NCBI RefSeq assembly: GCF_954871325.1
Contig: NC_088776.1
Location: 33,590,508 to 33,654,507, forward strand
Length of the DNA: 64,000 nucleotides
Source of the DNA: Gordionus sp. m RMFG-2023
Lineage: Eukaryota > Nematomorpha > Gordioida > Chordodea > Parachordodidae
Direction of reading: 5' to 3'
Position numbers and translations under genes: made by a program. Each line of letters opens with the position of its first letter. Positions within the stretch are counted from its first letter, which is position 1. Below, piece after piece: positions 52,001 through 62,049 of the stretch. The notes under the pieces were generated by a model. That model was not told the origin of the DNA. It ran no database searches and worked only from the letters and a program-made list of their open reading frames with translations.

Positions 52001-55000
52001 GCAAAATCATTTTATGTAAAAATTTAATTAGTTCAAAAGACAAAGAAAAAATTATGATTCTTTTATGAACAAAATGATTTAATGGAAGATTGGATTATAT
52101 AGATAAAATATTTCAGCGATTTTGGTTAAATCAAATAAATTTAATTTGAATAGTATACCAGTGCCGTCGGTATGAAGGGCGTAAGCGTGCACAGAATGCA
52201 TTTTTCTGAGAACACCAATATTATAAAATTATTTTTTACTTTTTACACACGCTTAAATGATAGAGCTCTGGCGACCATTGTAACTAAGCAAAAAATCGAA
52301 AATTGCCACAATTATATATTTATAAAGAAATATCATTTAGTGTGTACCCTTATATTATTAAAATTTATGAATTTTTTTTGAGTTTTATATAGTAAAGGGA
52401 AAAAAGAGAAGAAAAGTATTTTAAAAAGGTATATAAAATTTATGAACCCTTGCTAATTTATTTTTTTTTACCTGCTTAAAATGCAATTTTTGAAAAAAAA
52501 TTTTTTTTAATCAAAATGTAAAAAATCTATCATAATATAATATTAAACATTATACTGCTTGCTAGCTAACCTATCATTTAACCTTTTTTTTCTGAATTAA
52601 TTATCTTTTTTTTTAATCAAGCTTCAAAAAGATGATGATAATTATAATATTTATTATTATGTATTATATTATTTATACATATATAGCATGTGATTGTGAA
52701 TCAATAATCTATTTACATTTATTATTTTAAATGATATATAATGTTTGATCAATTTTCAATATAATAAATATTTAAAATAATTAAATTATTTTTAATAATT
52801 ATATAATTTTTTATTTTTGTCAAATGAACTATATAAATAGAGAAAATTATTGATTTTTCAGCATAACGCTCGATAAGAATAGATAATAAATAATAATGTC
52901 ACATTCATACATATATTAATACTATATATATATATATATTACCTTTTATTATTACCTTTTATTTCATTGAAAAGAATGATACTTTCGTGACTAAAAATTT
53001 AAAAATATATTTTTCTAAATTAAAATATAAAGGATAAGTAAAGTATATAAAATATACATCCAATTTTTGTTCTCCAATGGTCTTTTGATATAATATCCAG
53101 TGAGCGAAGCATCGTGAATGAAAGCAAAAAATCCACAAAGACATTCTTGATATCCCTATATTAGGGATATATTGGATTCTGTTATTTGCCAATGTTAACC
53201 GAAAACGATTCAATGCCCACATTTAAATTAATAAACAATATTATAATGATTAAATTTTATCTTTATCTAACTTAAATTATATAGACGTAAGATCAAGAAA
53301 TACGAAAAATATAATAAATTTGCATTGTTTTTTTTAAATAATATTTAACGACAATCTTCTTTCTAATAAGGTGTTGATATATTATATATCAAAACCCTAA
53401 ATTTTATAAATTACACGTTTAACAAAAATATTATCTTCATCTTCATAAAGGCCAATATCGGCAATGATCATCCAATGCTATTATAACAGGGATCTGGAAT
53501 GAACAAACAAGAACGCATCCCTATAATTTTCGGAACCATGGCCAGAACAGAACCGTTATATAAAAGTTTTGGGATCGAACCTAACCGTTATAAATTCAAG
53601 CCAGTTCAAAACGGAGGTGGAAAAACTTGTGTAGATAAAAAGAAATTAAAAATTTTTTTGCGAAGTTAATTATCTTACAAGACTATTTTCCTTATTTTTT
53701 TTAGTTAATCAAATTAAATAAATCAACCTAATTTTTTTAAAATTAATAGGGTTTTCTTTTTACTTCCTTTAACTTTGTTTCGCCATTATTTTATTAATCA
53801 ATATTTGTTATATTTGCTATTTGGTCCCTTGTTGATTATATAGATACCAATGCAGCGCTAATTTTTATTAATAGATAAATACAAATTGTGATTATTAAAA
53901 ATATATTGTTTTTTTTTAAAAAATATATATGAGTATGTCCTCTCCCAGTCTAATTGTTTCGTTTTATTTTAACACTTAAATGTTTTTAAAAAACAAACTA
54001 TCTATATTATATACCTATGGGAAAAAAAATTCCATTCAATATCAAAATATGAATGTGTCTTTTGCTAAAAAAATGTTAAGAATTTCGGAATACATATAAT
54101 ATATAAATAAATTAAAGAATTTTTTATTCTATGGCATGGTCATAATGTAGAAATATATTTATTAGTATTTTATGATGGATTTGGATTGGCTCTGCAATTT
54201 TTTGAGAAGGAGCAATATTTTATTTCAATAAATACCAGTGACCTGGCCCGGCCCGTATTTTAACTTTTTTAAATATACCGAGGCTGGGCTGGGGCTAAAA
54301 TAATATTTTAAATATCCGGGCAGGGCCTAAAAAAAATTTTTTTAAATACCCAAACCGGGCTCAATTTTCTTTGAAAAAAATTCGGGCCAGGACGTGCAAA
54401 TGATGCCTTAACAGGTCTTTGGTATATACCTTTCAATCATATTTTTTTTTATATACAACTCATATTATTGATATTGGTCTTAGTAGAATTTAAAATAAAA
54501 GATATTTGCAGGTTTATGTTATCAATAATAATATTCTATGAAAAAGTTTTCCACACCTTTTAAAGCTATCAACAAAATAATATAACAAGAAATTGTGTTA
54601 AATAAATATTAATTATAAAAAAATACATAATAATTTATAATATCCAATGTCCTTCTAAATTTTCTATTTTTTCCTGTCATATATAATTATATTTTGTTCT
54701 TTAAATATTTTTCAAACAATTATTGAACTTTTGTCAACTAAAAAAAGTCCGGAAATTCAATACTTTTTTAAAATAATTAAATACATTAGTTGAGAAGGTG
54801 GAGGTGAATTTGAAAATTAAAGAAATATAATAAATTTAATATATTTATTTATTATTAGTTAGAAATGTATAATTGTATATGATTAACTATTTTTTTTTAA
54901 TATAATAGAAATAATTGAATATTTTAATAATGGTTTCTGGCAACAGACAAATTCAAAAAATGTCAAAATATTGGCAAACTACTCAAACCCTAAACTTAAA

Positions 55001-58000
55001 ATTAAGTTAATAATGAGTTCATATTAATTTTTATTTTACTCATTAATATATGATGAAAATGCTTTTATTATCCATTAACACCCCTCAAATTTCATTTTTT
55101 GTAGATTCCTAAATACAATACAAGAAATAAAATATTAAAAAATATTTTTTAATTAAAAGATAACGCATCTTTATCGAAAAAATTCTCAATTTTACACATC
55201 CCTCCCACTAATTTATAAATTAAGACATATTATAAATCAGTTTTTTAAAAATTGGTTTTAAAAAAAAATTAACCGATGTTTTACATAATATTTGTTTTGT
55301 TTTTCTTTAATTTTATGCATTTTAAAAGATTAGATTTAACTATTAAAATTTACAACCAATCAGTTCAGCGTGTCATAAGAATGTAATTTAAAAAAAAAAA
55401 CATTATCGAATTGTTACTATTTTTTATGTCTAAATTTACTTTTTTTTAAATTTCCTTAATATTTATTTATCTCTCGCGAAGATTATTTCAAATCGGATAA
55501 ATCAAAGATCTTATCGTTTTTCAATTGACGGTTTGTTTTAATGATCAAATATCTGATCCGTTTTTATAATATAGGTCTATTGTTTTCCGGGACTCAACCT
55601 TCATTAATTATGATATCTTATCTTTATACAAATAAGATGGCCAATCATTTCATGGGTGAAATACTGGAATATATTTTTTAAAAATAATTTTCTTACATCA
55701 TATTTTAATTTTATCACCAATTTTATACGAATATCAATTTTTAAACATTGACGATGACGATTATATAAATTACTACAGAATTGAGAGGAGAGAACTACAC
55801 GACTAACAGGACCACTAGAAAAAAACACCTATTCTTTAACCATATGATCGGCTTTTTTATCAAACTAACTATTACATTTATACCTATAATATAATATTTG
55901 AATAGTATATTTAGTAACACAGTAAAATGTATATTTTCTTTATTTTTCTTTGTTACTTATACTGATTGATTTTGAATTTACCAAGTAGATCTATTTATAT
56001 TTGTTTTAGTCTGGATTATATGTTTTACGTATGAATGAAATAATTATTCATTAAAAAAATTAATAAATAAAAATGTAAGTCCTTTTTTATGATAGTATTT
56101 TAAACAAATAATTTATTATGATCATTCTAATTAATTAACTAAACCTCGATGATCAAGTTGATTATAAAATTTACCAAAAGAGAATATATTTGGGAACAAT
56201 ATAATACAATACAGCTAATGAAAAGGCCTATTGCAATCGTTGCAAAAGATTAAAAAATAAAGAAAGATGGTTCAATTTACACCTAAATAAAGTGTTTAAA
56301 TTACTTTTTTTTAAAGCTAATTTTATTGGTAAGAATGTTAAACGAAGTAACATAACAAGAAAAATCTTAAAATATTCTGTTAATATATTTTCTTATGAAT
56401 TATCTTATATTTTAAAATAATGAATTTTATATTCGTTTTGAATCGGCCTAGTATTCTCTTTGATTTAAATATCATTTCACGTATTTTATTGAATTACAAT
56501 ATCTTTTTTCCCCCCATAAACCTAATATTTTATTTAAATTATGCTAAACATAAATGAATCATTTTTTTAAATAGTTTTATTGCCCTTTTATCAATAATAT
56601 GTATTCTTTTCTAAGTCATTTCCGCATATTTATGTTTTCAATCGACAGCATAATTTCGACATAATAAGAATGCAACGAATGGACAAAATTACTACTATTA
56701 TGACTTCTTAATCTTATACCCGATATTTAATCCTTATATATTAGTTCTTAATTTTTTTAAAAAAAAGACAATCTAAATAATATTGTTTTTTTTTGTATAA
56801 TATCTTTTTTTTTATTATCCAAAAATTTTATGTCCAAAATTTTAAAATAATTTTTAACAATAAATGTCATAAATTTTTATTAATGTATTAATTTTTTAAA
56901 AAATAAAAAAAAGGATATAAAAAATTATAATCTTTATTTCAAAATATAAGCAATCGAAAACCATTAAAAAAATAGATTTTAATTTAATTAAAATTGCTTT
57001 AAAAATTAGGCTGTAAAAAATATAGTTTTTTGGTAATTTATTTTTTAAAAATTTTGAATTTAAATTGCCTTTTTTTAAAGAAAGTAATATTTGGCAGAAA
57101 AATTATCACATCTGCAACCCTACAAAGGAATATATATTTTTTATTAGATAAATTAATTGAGTTTATAGACCTCGATGTCTCCACTCAGAAAAAATTATAT
57201 TTAAGTCTTGAAATATGAATCCTCTTACATTTTGTCATGTCGGGCATGTCGATTTGCAATGGTACAACTGGTTTGGAAAGGACTATATTGGGATCGGGTA
57301 ATGGAAATGTATCAATTATATATTTTTTCTTCTTAATAAATCAGGTGACTAAAGAAGAGTACGATTCTTGTCATATAACTTTTACTAATCGGACCATAAC
57401 GCGCCTTATACTAAATTGTAGTATGCCTACCAAAACTCAGATGTTTACCCTTTCGTTTCGTAAATATTCACCCATCCCTGGGGGCCTCGAATTCATCAAC
57501 GGAGAAGATTACTATTTTACATGTAAAAAATAATATAATTGGGTTAATTTATCCGGATCGAGCGAAATGGCTCATTTGGGGAATTTATTTTAAAAAATTT
57601 AATTTAATGAATCTTTTACTCGAGTCTGCTTGTTATGATCCGACTAAATAACAATCAGACCTGCAGGCCCGGATACAAGTCAGGACCGTATTTTAATTTT
57701 TTAAAAAAATACGCGGGACGGGTTTATAAATATCTAAGCTGGGCCTAAAAAATTTTTGAAAAAAATTCCCAGGCCATATTTTAAAACCGAATATTTTAAT
57801 TCTTTATTATTAGCTATAAAATTAAAAATAAATATGATATTTTTTACAGAAATCCGGGCTGGTTAAATATAAAACTCAAAAAATTTTATAAAAATATTCG
57901 GACCGGGCCATGTAAATGGTACTTCTGTAGGTTTCTGATAACAATACTAAATATAATATGAAATATGCATTATTTAAGTAATAATTAAAATTATGAATAT

Positions 58001-59625
58001 GTTATAAATAAGATAAGTCAATATTTGATACTGTAAAAACTCATCGATTTTTTATACAAAATATTTGAACCCTAAAAATCATAACGATTTTATATATTTT
58101 TTTAAAAAATTCTAATCATTGTGTAGACTTAAATAAAATATGCAATAGTTTTTAGATACAAATTTATATGCATTTTCCAATAAAAACAATTATAGCGACC
58201 TCAACCGGTACTCTAGATGGAATCAACAATTTAGAAGGAGGTCATTGCAATGAACACGCTATGAAAGTCACTTTTAAAGTCGGATCTCAAACAAAATCAA
58301 GTAATATTTGATATGTGAATTTTTTAAAATATAAATTTTTTTCGCCAAAATTTCATAAAATGTCTTTACTCTATAAAAATTAAAAATAATATTTCTCAGC
58401 CACAATATAAAACAAAAAAGTATGAGAATTGCGATATAAATTTAGTCGATTTTATAATAACACTATCTTCCCTGGATAAAATTGATTTGTAGATAATTGA
58501 GGCTAAAGTATATAAGACAAATGGAAAAGGGGTTCTAATTATAATTTTTTTATAAATGATAATTAATCGAGATTAAATATCATTTATTAAACAATTTTCT
58601 TAAAATTATAACTTATTGCAGTGTTCTCCGCTCTATATAACATATAATATTTTACCGTACATAATTTTATATGGTCAAAAATGTTAATTTCTTTATAATT
58701 ATCTGTGTAACCACAATAAGGCAATCACGCCCCTCCAATCTTCAATAATCGTATGAAATCGCAACCCAAAATTTGGCAAGAATCGAAATCTCCACTTTCT
58801 ATATTGATTCCATCATCTCACAATAATAACCATTACATAAACGATCAAGGCACGCAACCACTTAAAAATCCGAAATTTGATTTCAAATCTGATGTGATCC
58901 CACCCAAAGAGCTTCACGAATTATCAAACAGCGATAATGTTAATCGAGCCTATCCTATAGACCCCTCAAGATATTCCAAACTGAATCCCATTCTCAAAAA
59001 GGTAAATAACGAGATAACGACTTTTACAGAAAAATTGGCTAAAAACGTGATCGTAAATTTGCAAAATTTCCATAACTTTAGAGACTTTAAAGATCCCCTT
59101 AACAGCGAACAAAATGTGAGAAAAGATGGTAGGACCAATGGGTCGAATTCTGATTTGCAGGACGAACCAAATAACAAAGAAAATTATTATTATTCCTACT
59201 ATTACAACCAACAAAGGAGACCTCCACTATCCAATTTTCCTAACCTTCCAAATTCGTATAATAATCAACCATCGAAAGATGAATATAATCGCAAAACAGT
59301 AAACGATCACAATTATTACTATAATAGCAACAATAACCGAAAAAATCCTACCGAATTCGAACAAAATTATCAGAACGTGAACGATAGGACAAATGAGAAT
59401 AGAGATAATAACGATTACAACAATAAAATAGATAGGCGAGATTCTTTTATGTCATCGGAACCATCGATTTATAGCAACGGTCTTAAAAATGATCATCAAT
59501 CCCAAAGATCCCTAGCCATTAGTAGTTTTAATCAAAAATCTTTCATCTCATTAACGGCTTCTATAATTGTTTTCTATACCGTAATCACGCATATAAATTC
59601 GCTCAATTATATTTTATTCGTTTAA
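38893..59625 (+). CDS. Ephrin, five coding exons, 529 residues (whole gene)
   Basis: Ephrins are cell-surface ligands of Eph receptor tyrosine kinases and act in contact-dependent signalling. The coding sequence joins 38893-39170, 50703-50826, 57345-57522, 58196-58300 and 58721-59625: 1,590 nt with no internal stop, introns in phases 2, 0, 1 and 1. The receptor-binding domain runs from about residue 83 (PPIYWKKFNP) to 224. Its four cysteines are C115 (in SIDLVCPQY), C143 (EEYDSC), C159 and C211 (EGGHC). The family's disulfide pattern would pair 115-159 and 143-211. The Eph-binding G-H loop is YSPIPGGLEF (175-184), followed by GEDYYFTS. N149 (NRT) and N158 (NCS) are glycosylation sequons. Residues 240-495 are a polar Asn/Tyr-rich stalk, and about 503-529 are hydrophobic with no cytoplasmic tail, suggesting a GPI-anchored (ephrin-A-like) ligand. 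At 529 residues it is longer than most ephrins. I am sure of the family; which ephrin it is cannot be said. Untranslated exons were not located. Confidence 0.93.
40020..40058. repeat. AAAG microsatellite
   Basis: Nine uninterrupted AAAG units follow AAAGCAAT in ephrin intron 1. Confidence 0.95.
43769..43851. repeat. 42-bp tandem duplication
   Basis: Two nearly identical units starting ACCTTAGCTCATATCAAG at 43769 and 43811, shortly before the hAT element in ephrin intron 1. Confidence 0.9.
43920..45513 (-). mobile_element. hAT transposon with perfect target duplication, internally shortened
   Basis: The ends TAGGCCTACAAAAAAACGAA and, read inward from the right, TAGGCCTAAAACGAATTATT are flanked by a perfect 8-bp duplication, TCAAGAAT (43912-43919 and 45514-45521). 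Runs of GAATCGAATCGAAT lie just inside both ends. On the minus strand at 44344-44540 the dimerisation domain is very clear and ends at a stop: RFPVLSKMATDILSIQGSSA, SCERLFSIGTNMIMKNRMSL, LKNWILSNSDLL. The rest of the transposase is not recognisable. A segment beginning AGGTGATTATGAC is repeated at 44534, 44739 and 44917 (spacings 205 and 178). This is probably a non-autonomous derivative that kept the last exon. It lies in ephrin intron 1, on the opposite strand. Confidence 0.92.
46717..46914 (-). pseudogene. Open frame resembling a CENP-B/pogo-type helix-turn-helix
   Basis: The minus strand is open for about 65 codons to a stop at 46717-46719. It includes YRLKFENIEEAAFLYLSRK, then MCSGELGPRLIKTLLT. 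Pogo/Tigger transposases have a second DNA-binding helix set of the form LEEALxxWFxxxRSxGxPISGPxLxxKA, and the order of residues here fits loosely. An alternative reading is a host exon: acceptor cattatag before ATTAAAG, and a very good donor, TCAG|gtgagt, inside the frame. Neither is certain. Confidence 0.33.
47537..47573. repeat. Facing G12 and C12 tracts
   Basis: Twelve G (47537-47548) are separated by 13 bases from twelve C (47562-47573), forming a potential 12-bp all-G:C stem. Confidence 0.95.
47826..48600 (+). pseudogene. Decayed hAT transposase fragment
   Basis: Plus-strand blocks include NREKEIATLSNEIKSPP (47826 on), LIKKMRKAENILLEFKEIRA with VDEEFYMLLLSQKELYEF and LPRLAAMQAH (48089-48245), and MDALQYFKHILDYIPNVLKE (about 48495-48560). 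The order and the final YPNV-like phrase before a presumed dimerisation region resemble hAT transposases whose C-terminus reads YPNVxxxxxIxLTLPVSSA. Several stops and frame changes separate the blocks. Ends were not found. Confidence 0.45.
48615..48760. mobile_element. MITE fragment, family CAGANACCT
   Basis: Starts CAGAGGTGCTATTTGCAGGG with CACTGCCCGG, like the inward-read right ends at 54421 and 57937, and continues with CCCGG blocks spaced by T runs. The opposite end is not clear; GGCCCGGTCTG near 49341 may be a remnant of it. Confidence 0.5.
50703..50826 (+). CDS. Ephrin exon 2: first conserved cysteine
   Basis: Codes the last base of codon 93 and residues 94-134. It contains VELGDSIDLVCPQYPV, the signature around the first ephrin cysteine (family form GDYLDIxCPxY), and ends IEYYAVYR. 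The first base completes AT+A = Ile, giving FNPIFRIDNT across the junction, which matches the ephrin form NP-x-F. The acceptor is AAAAAAG|ATTCC, preceded by A/T sequence without a strong pyrimidine tract. The donor is TATAGG|gtaaaa at 50827. Length 124 nt restores phase 0 for exon 3. The exon is G+C-richer than its surroundings. Confidence 0.92.
53490..53630. mobile_element. Fragment of the hAT MITE family seen at 25849
   Basis: CAGGGATCTGGAATGAACAA followed by AGAACGCAT, CTATAATTTTCGGAACC and AGAACCGTTAT parallels the right end of 25849-26441 read inward (CAGGGTTTCGAACTGAACCG and on). The other end was not found. Confidence 0.5.
54236..54421. mobile_element. hAT-type MITE, family CAGANACCT
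   Basis: 186 bp; ends CAGTGACCTGGCCCGG and, read inward from the right, CAAAGACCTGTTAAGG with GTCCTGGCCCG. Flanks ATAAATAC (54228-54235) and GTATATAC (54422-54429) match at 6 of 8. It lies in ephrin intron 2. Confidence 0.65.
57345..57522 (+). CDS. Ephrin exon 3: core of the receptor-binding domain
   Basis: Codes residues 135-193 plus one base. It opens VTKEEYDSCHI (second cysteine), continues through LILNCSMPTKTQMFTLSFRK (third cysteine) and ends in the G-H loop and following strand, YSPIPGGLEFINGEDYYFT. The PGGLEF form resembles other invertebrate ephrins. The acceptor is aataaatcag at 57335-57344 after a T-rich run; the donor is ACAT|gtaaaa at 57523. The frame is also open for 108 bases upstream of the acceptor, but that part has no ephrin similarity and reads as intron. 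Confidence 0.94.
57656..57937. mobile_element. hAT-type MITE (family CAGANACCT) inside ephrin intron 3
   Basis: A 282-bp non-coding element flanked by a perfect 8-bp direct repeat, ATAACAAT (57648-57655 and 57938-57945), the duplication length made by hAT transposases. The ends are imperfect inverted repeats: CAGACCTGCAGGCCCGG on the left, and on the right, read inward, CAGAAACCTACAG followed by ATGGCCCGGTCCG. The interior has G+C-rich GGCC blocks spaced by A/T. With its duplication it makes up over 40% of the 673-bp third intron of the ephrin gene. The perfect duplication suggests a fairly recent insertion. Confidence 0.85.
58196..58300 (+). CDS. Ephrin exon 4: end of receptor-binding domain, fourth cysteine
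   Basis: Codes the last two bases of codon 194 and residues 195-228. T from exon 3 plus CG gives Ser, so the junction reads YYFTSTSTGTLDG, matching the ephrin form YYFISTSNGSLEG. It continues INNLEGGHCNEHAMKVTFKV (family form EGGxCxxxxMKxxxKV) and SQTKS. The acceptor is acaattatag at 58186-58195; the donor is AATCAA|gtaata at 58301. C211 is the partner expected for C143. Confidence 0.94.
58721..59625 (+). CDS. Ephrin exon 5: Asn/Tyr-rich stalk and hydrophobic C-terminus
   Basis: Codes the rest of codon 229 and residues 230-529, with the stop at 59623-59625. The acceptor is acaataag at 58713-58720: an in-frame TAA overlaps it at 58717-58719, and the frame is open from 58721 to the stop, so this AG fits well. 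A from exon 4 plus GC gives Ser. Residues 240-495 are low in hydrophobics and rich in Asn, Tyr, Ser, Asp and Arg, with Tyr clusters such as ENYYYSYYYNQQRRPP. From about 503 the chain is hydrophobic to its end (ISLTASIIVFYTVI, then LNYILFV), without a basic cytoplasmic tail or PDZ-binding end. That is the layout of a GPI signal, although a single-pass membrane end cannot be excluded. The exon is long and conspicuously less A+T-biased than its flanks. Confidence 0.88.
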
Positions 59626-59930
59626 GGAAAGAAATATCGTTTATTACTGATCAGCGAATATAACAAGGGCGCGGAGAGAGTCTACGTTATAAGATTTTTT
59701 TAAATAACAGAATTAATAATAAAAAAACTAGTCCCCACAATTAAAATCTATCAAAATATTGTTTAAAAAACATGAGATAAATTGGAACCGCTTTACTACA
59801 TTTATTGATTAGTCAATTATGCAACAAAAAATTGCCTCCCCTTCTACTAATAAATTGTGAGAGAAAATTTTTTTAATAGAATGTTTTATTATAACTTTAA
59901 TACTATTATTAGTATGTTACTAAAATATAT

Positions 59931-59982
59931 AATAAAGGAAATAATTTACTGGACCCATGTCGTTAATTCTTAATGAAATAAA
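59931..59982 (+). promoter_or_regulatory. Possible polyadenylation signals of the ephrin gene
   Basis: AATAAA occurs at 59931-59936 and 59977-59982, about 305-355 bases after the ephrin stop. In DNA this A-rich the hexamer is expected often by chance, so position is the only support. Confidence 0.3.
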
Positions 59983-60445
59983 GTGTTAAGTTAATCAAAA
60001 AATAGATATTGTAATAAAGCTTAAACAAAATCAATAAAAAAATATATATTGATATATTGTGAATTTTTTTTAAAAAAATTGTTTTTTCCACGATTATACT
60101 CATAATTTCAACAAAAAACTCATAATAATAATATTTTTTGTTCCTATACTGTTACTCATCACTATAAACCAACATTTAAACCAGATTCAATCACTATACT
60201 AAAATACTTCAAGTTCGGGCATCAAATTTTTTAATAATAAATGATTGTAAACAATTATGAACTGTTTTTATCAACCATATTTTATACTATTATCCAAAAC
60301 ATTTTTAAAAAAAATAATATAATTCAAAATGTTCAAACCTGTATGAATTTTTTTTATTTAAAAAAGTATATGTAATGTAGATGTACATATTATTATTATA
60401 AATATAATTAATCAACAAAATAAATCGAATTTTTTCTCGAATAAT

Positions 60446-60576
60446 TTATTTGCATGACTGTCTCCCGTGTCTTTCGTGTGAGTGTTCTTCTAAATATTTA
60501 GCAGATTTGTAAGAAATAATTCCATTAGGCTTGGTATATCTGAGGCTCTGATTTGGAAATGTGTCATCCATATTGC
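60446..60576 (-). CDS. Possible terminal exon of an unidentified minus-strand gene
   Basis: On the minus strand an acceptor-like acttcaatag (60577-60586) is followed by an open frame to TAA at 60446-60448. The peptide includes MDDTFPNQSLRYTKPNG, then YKSAKYLEEHSHERHGRQSC and a final Lys. It is polar with ordinary amino-acid balance, unlike the Lys/Asn/Ile/Phe-dominated translations of random A+T DNA here. I do not recognise the family. No matching upstream exon was found up to 64000, where a hAT relic intervenes. It would lie tail-to-tail with the ephrin gene, whose stop is about 820 bases away. Confidence 0.3.
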
Positions 60577-60929
60577 CTATTGAAGTATAACTTATATATT
60601 TTTTTAAAATAACGTCATAAACCAAAATATATTTTAAAAAAATAGATATTTTGAAGATTATGAATATTTCAAATAAAATCAAATTTGAAAGTTTTACTAT
60701 TTAAATAATATAAATGTATGATCAGTGCCGTAGCTATATTGAATGGGGCATTTAGGAGCTAGTACATCCCTCAGAATTTTGTGCAATTATATTTTAAAAA
60801 TAAATTATAATTAAAAATGAACAAAAAATATTATGAATTCGTATAGAAGTAATTTTGGCATAATATAGAATAAGTGTGCAAATTTTCAAATTACGAGCAA
60901 ACTAAATTTTAATAAAGCTAGATATAAAA

Positions 60930-61120
60930 GAGACCTGCAAGCCCGTTCCGAAGCCTCAAATTAACAAAATTTTAAAAATTCGGAAAGGTTCTTAAAATTA
61001 ATTTCAAAATCTACAAATATTTATATTTCACAAAACCCGAACCAGGCTAAATTTATTAAAATTAATTTAAATTATATAACATTCATTTATTTAAAAAAGA
61101 CATGCTGGGCCTAATAACTA
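60930..61120. mobile_element. Degenerate MITE, CAGANACCT family
   Basis: AGAGACCTGCAAGCCCGTTC at 60931, followed by A/T spacers with AAACCCGAACCAGGC (61036) and GCTGGGCCTAA (61106), the layout of the copies at 54236 and 57656. The right end is not resolved. Confidence 0.4.
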
Positions 61121-61259
61121 TATTTTTGCAGTATATAATTTTAAAATAATAATATAAAACAATAAAGTAAAATAATTTTGGTCATATTTCGATTTCTATT
61201 AATTTATAAAAAAAAGAGATTCAATAATTTAAAAGATTTAATATTTAGAAAAGATTAAA

Positions 61260-61780
61260 TTATTAGATATGGCATTACTGCAACCACGAGCGGCTGGAAA
61301 ATAAGAGGTTTAAAAGAAAATGGTGTGAATTTATTATAATGTTATCATCGAAGCTCTCAGACTAGATGATATTCAAATTCCAATAAAAAATGGTTAAAAA
61401 CATTAAGCTCGTTGAAAGTGATATATAGAAGGATAAATTTCTGACCATCTAAAAGAAATTTATGGTCACTAAAATCATGGAAAAAGCGTTAGATGATTGC
61501 ATTAAACTATGCAGTGTAGTATTCAAATATAAATCTTGGAAAACTAAAATGTTAAGTTCTTTTCTTACATGATAGCAATATAAGAGATTTCGAACTTATA
61601 AATAAAATTGAGTATTTTAATATTCAACTGATGGATAAAAAAAGGATGAATGTGATCAATGGGCATTTAAAAAAGACAAAATTGTAGATCACGGATAGGT
61701 ATCCTCATGTTATTTAGTAAAGTTAGGTATTATTAGAAAATAATGAAACGAGCAAAGATTTAATAATATGCTAGTGAACG
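61260..61780 (+). other. Degenerate coding-like stretch, unassigned
   Basis: Short open blocks in changing frames (IIEALRLDDIQIPIKNG, SDHLKEIYGH, KKDECDQWAFKKDKIVDH) have balanced residue use, as in an old transposon coding region. I could not assign a family. Confidence 0.25.
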
Positions 61781-62049
61781 TAGTCCTAATCAACTGTTTG
61801 TGAAAATTTAATTAAATGTTTTTATGATAGTATAAATATATTTTGTATATATATTAAGAAATATACAAAATTTCATAAATAAATACATATTATTAAATTT
61901 GGTAATATTTTGATTCATTCTTGAAATACTGTTTCGTTTTCACTTACTGAGGTAGTTTTTGGTTCAATTGATAATTCACTTTTATGTTTTTAATTAATCG
62001 TAAATTATTATAAATAACATAACTAATCTTTCCGTAAGTTTTCAATTGA

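Larger units (their letters stand above)
50827..57344 (+). other. Ephrin intron 2 (6.5 kb)
   Basis: Phase-0 intron, gtaaaa to tcag. It contains a hAT-type end at 51070 (CAGGGTTGTTGCC), a C8 tract (51548-51555), a sequence like the end of a GGCC MITE near 51580, a TA microsatellite at 52921-52940, a hAT MITE fragment (53490-53630) and a MITE copy (54236-54421). From 54430 to 57340 I see only A+T-rich DNA. Confidence 0.85.

Noticed and set aside
53150-53225. Plus-strand reading DIPILGIYWILLFANVNRKR, tested for an ephrin first strand
   Set aside because: Only IYW matches; phase and context do not fit, and exon 1 is already assigned.
55735-55800. Plus-strand reading NIDDDDYINYYRIERRELHD
   Set aside because: Coding-like but very short, no acceptor/donor pair, and the ephrin frame is complete without it.
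57030-57218. 62-codon plus-strand frame just before ephrin exon 3
   Set aside because: Composition is that of random A+T DNA, it has no ephrin motif, and the exon 2 to exon 3 junction does not need it.
58950-59214. Two minus-strand open frames of 75 and 82 codons
   Set aside because: They are shadows of ephrin exon 5 on the other strand and have no domain or splice context.
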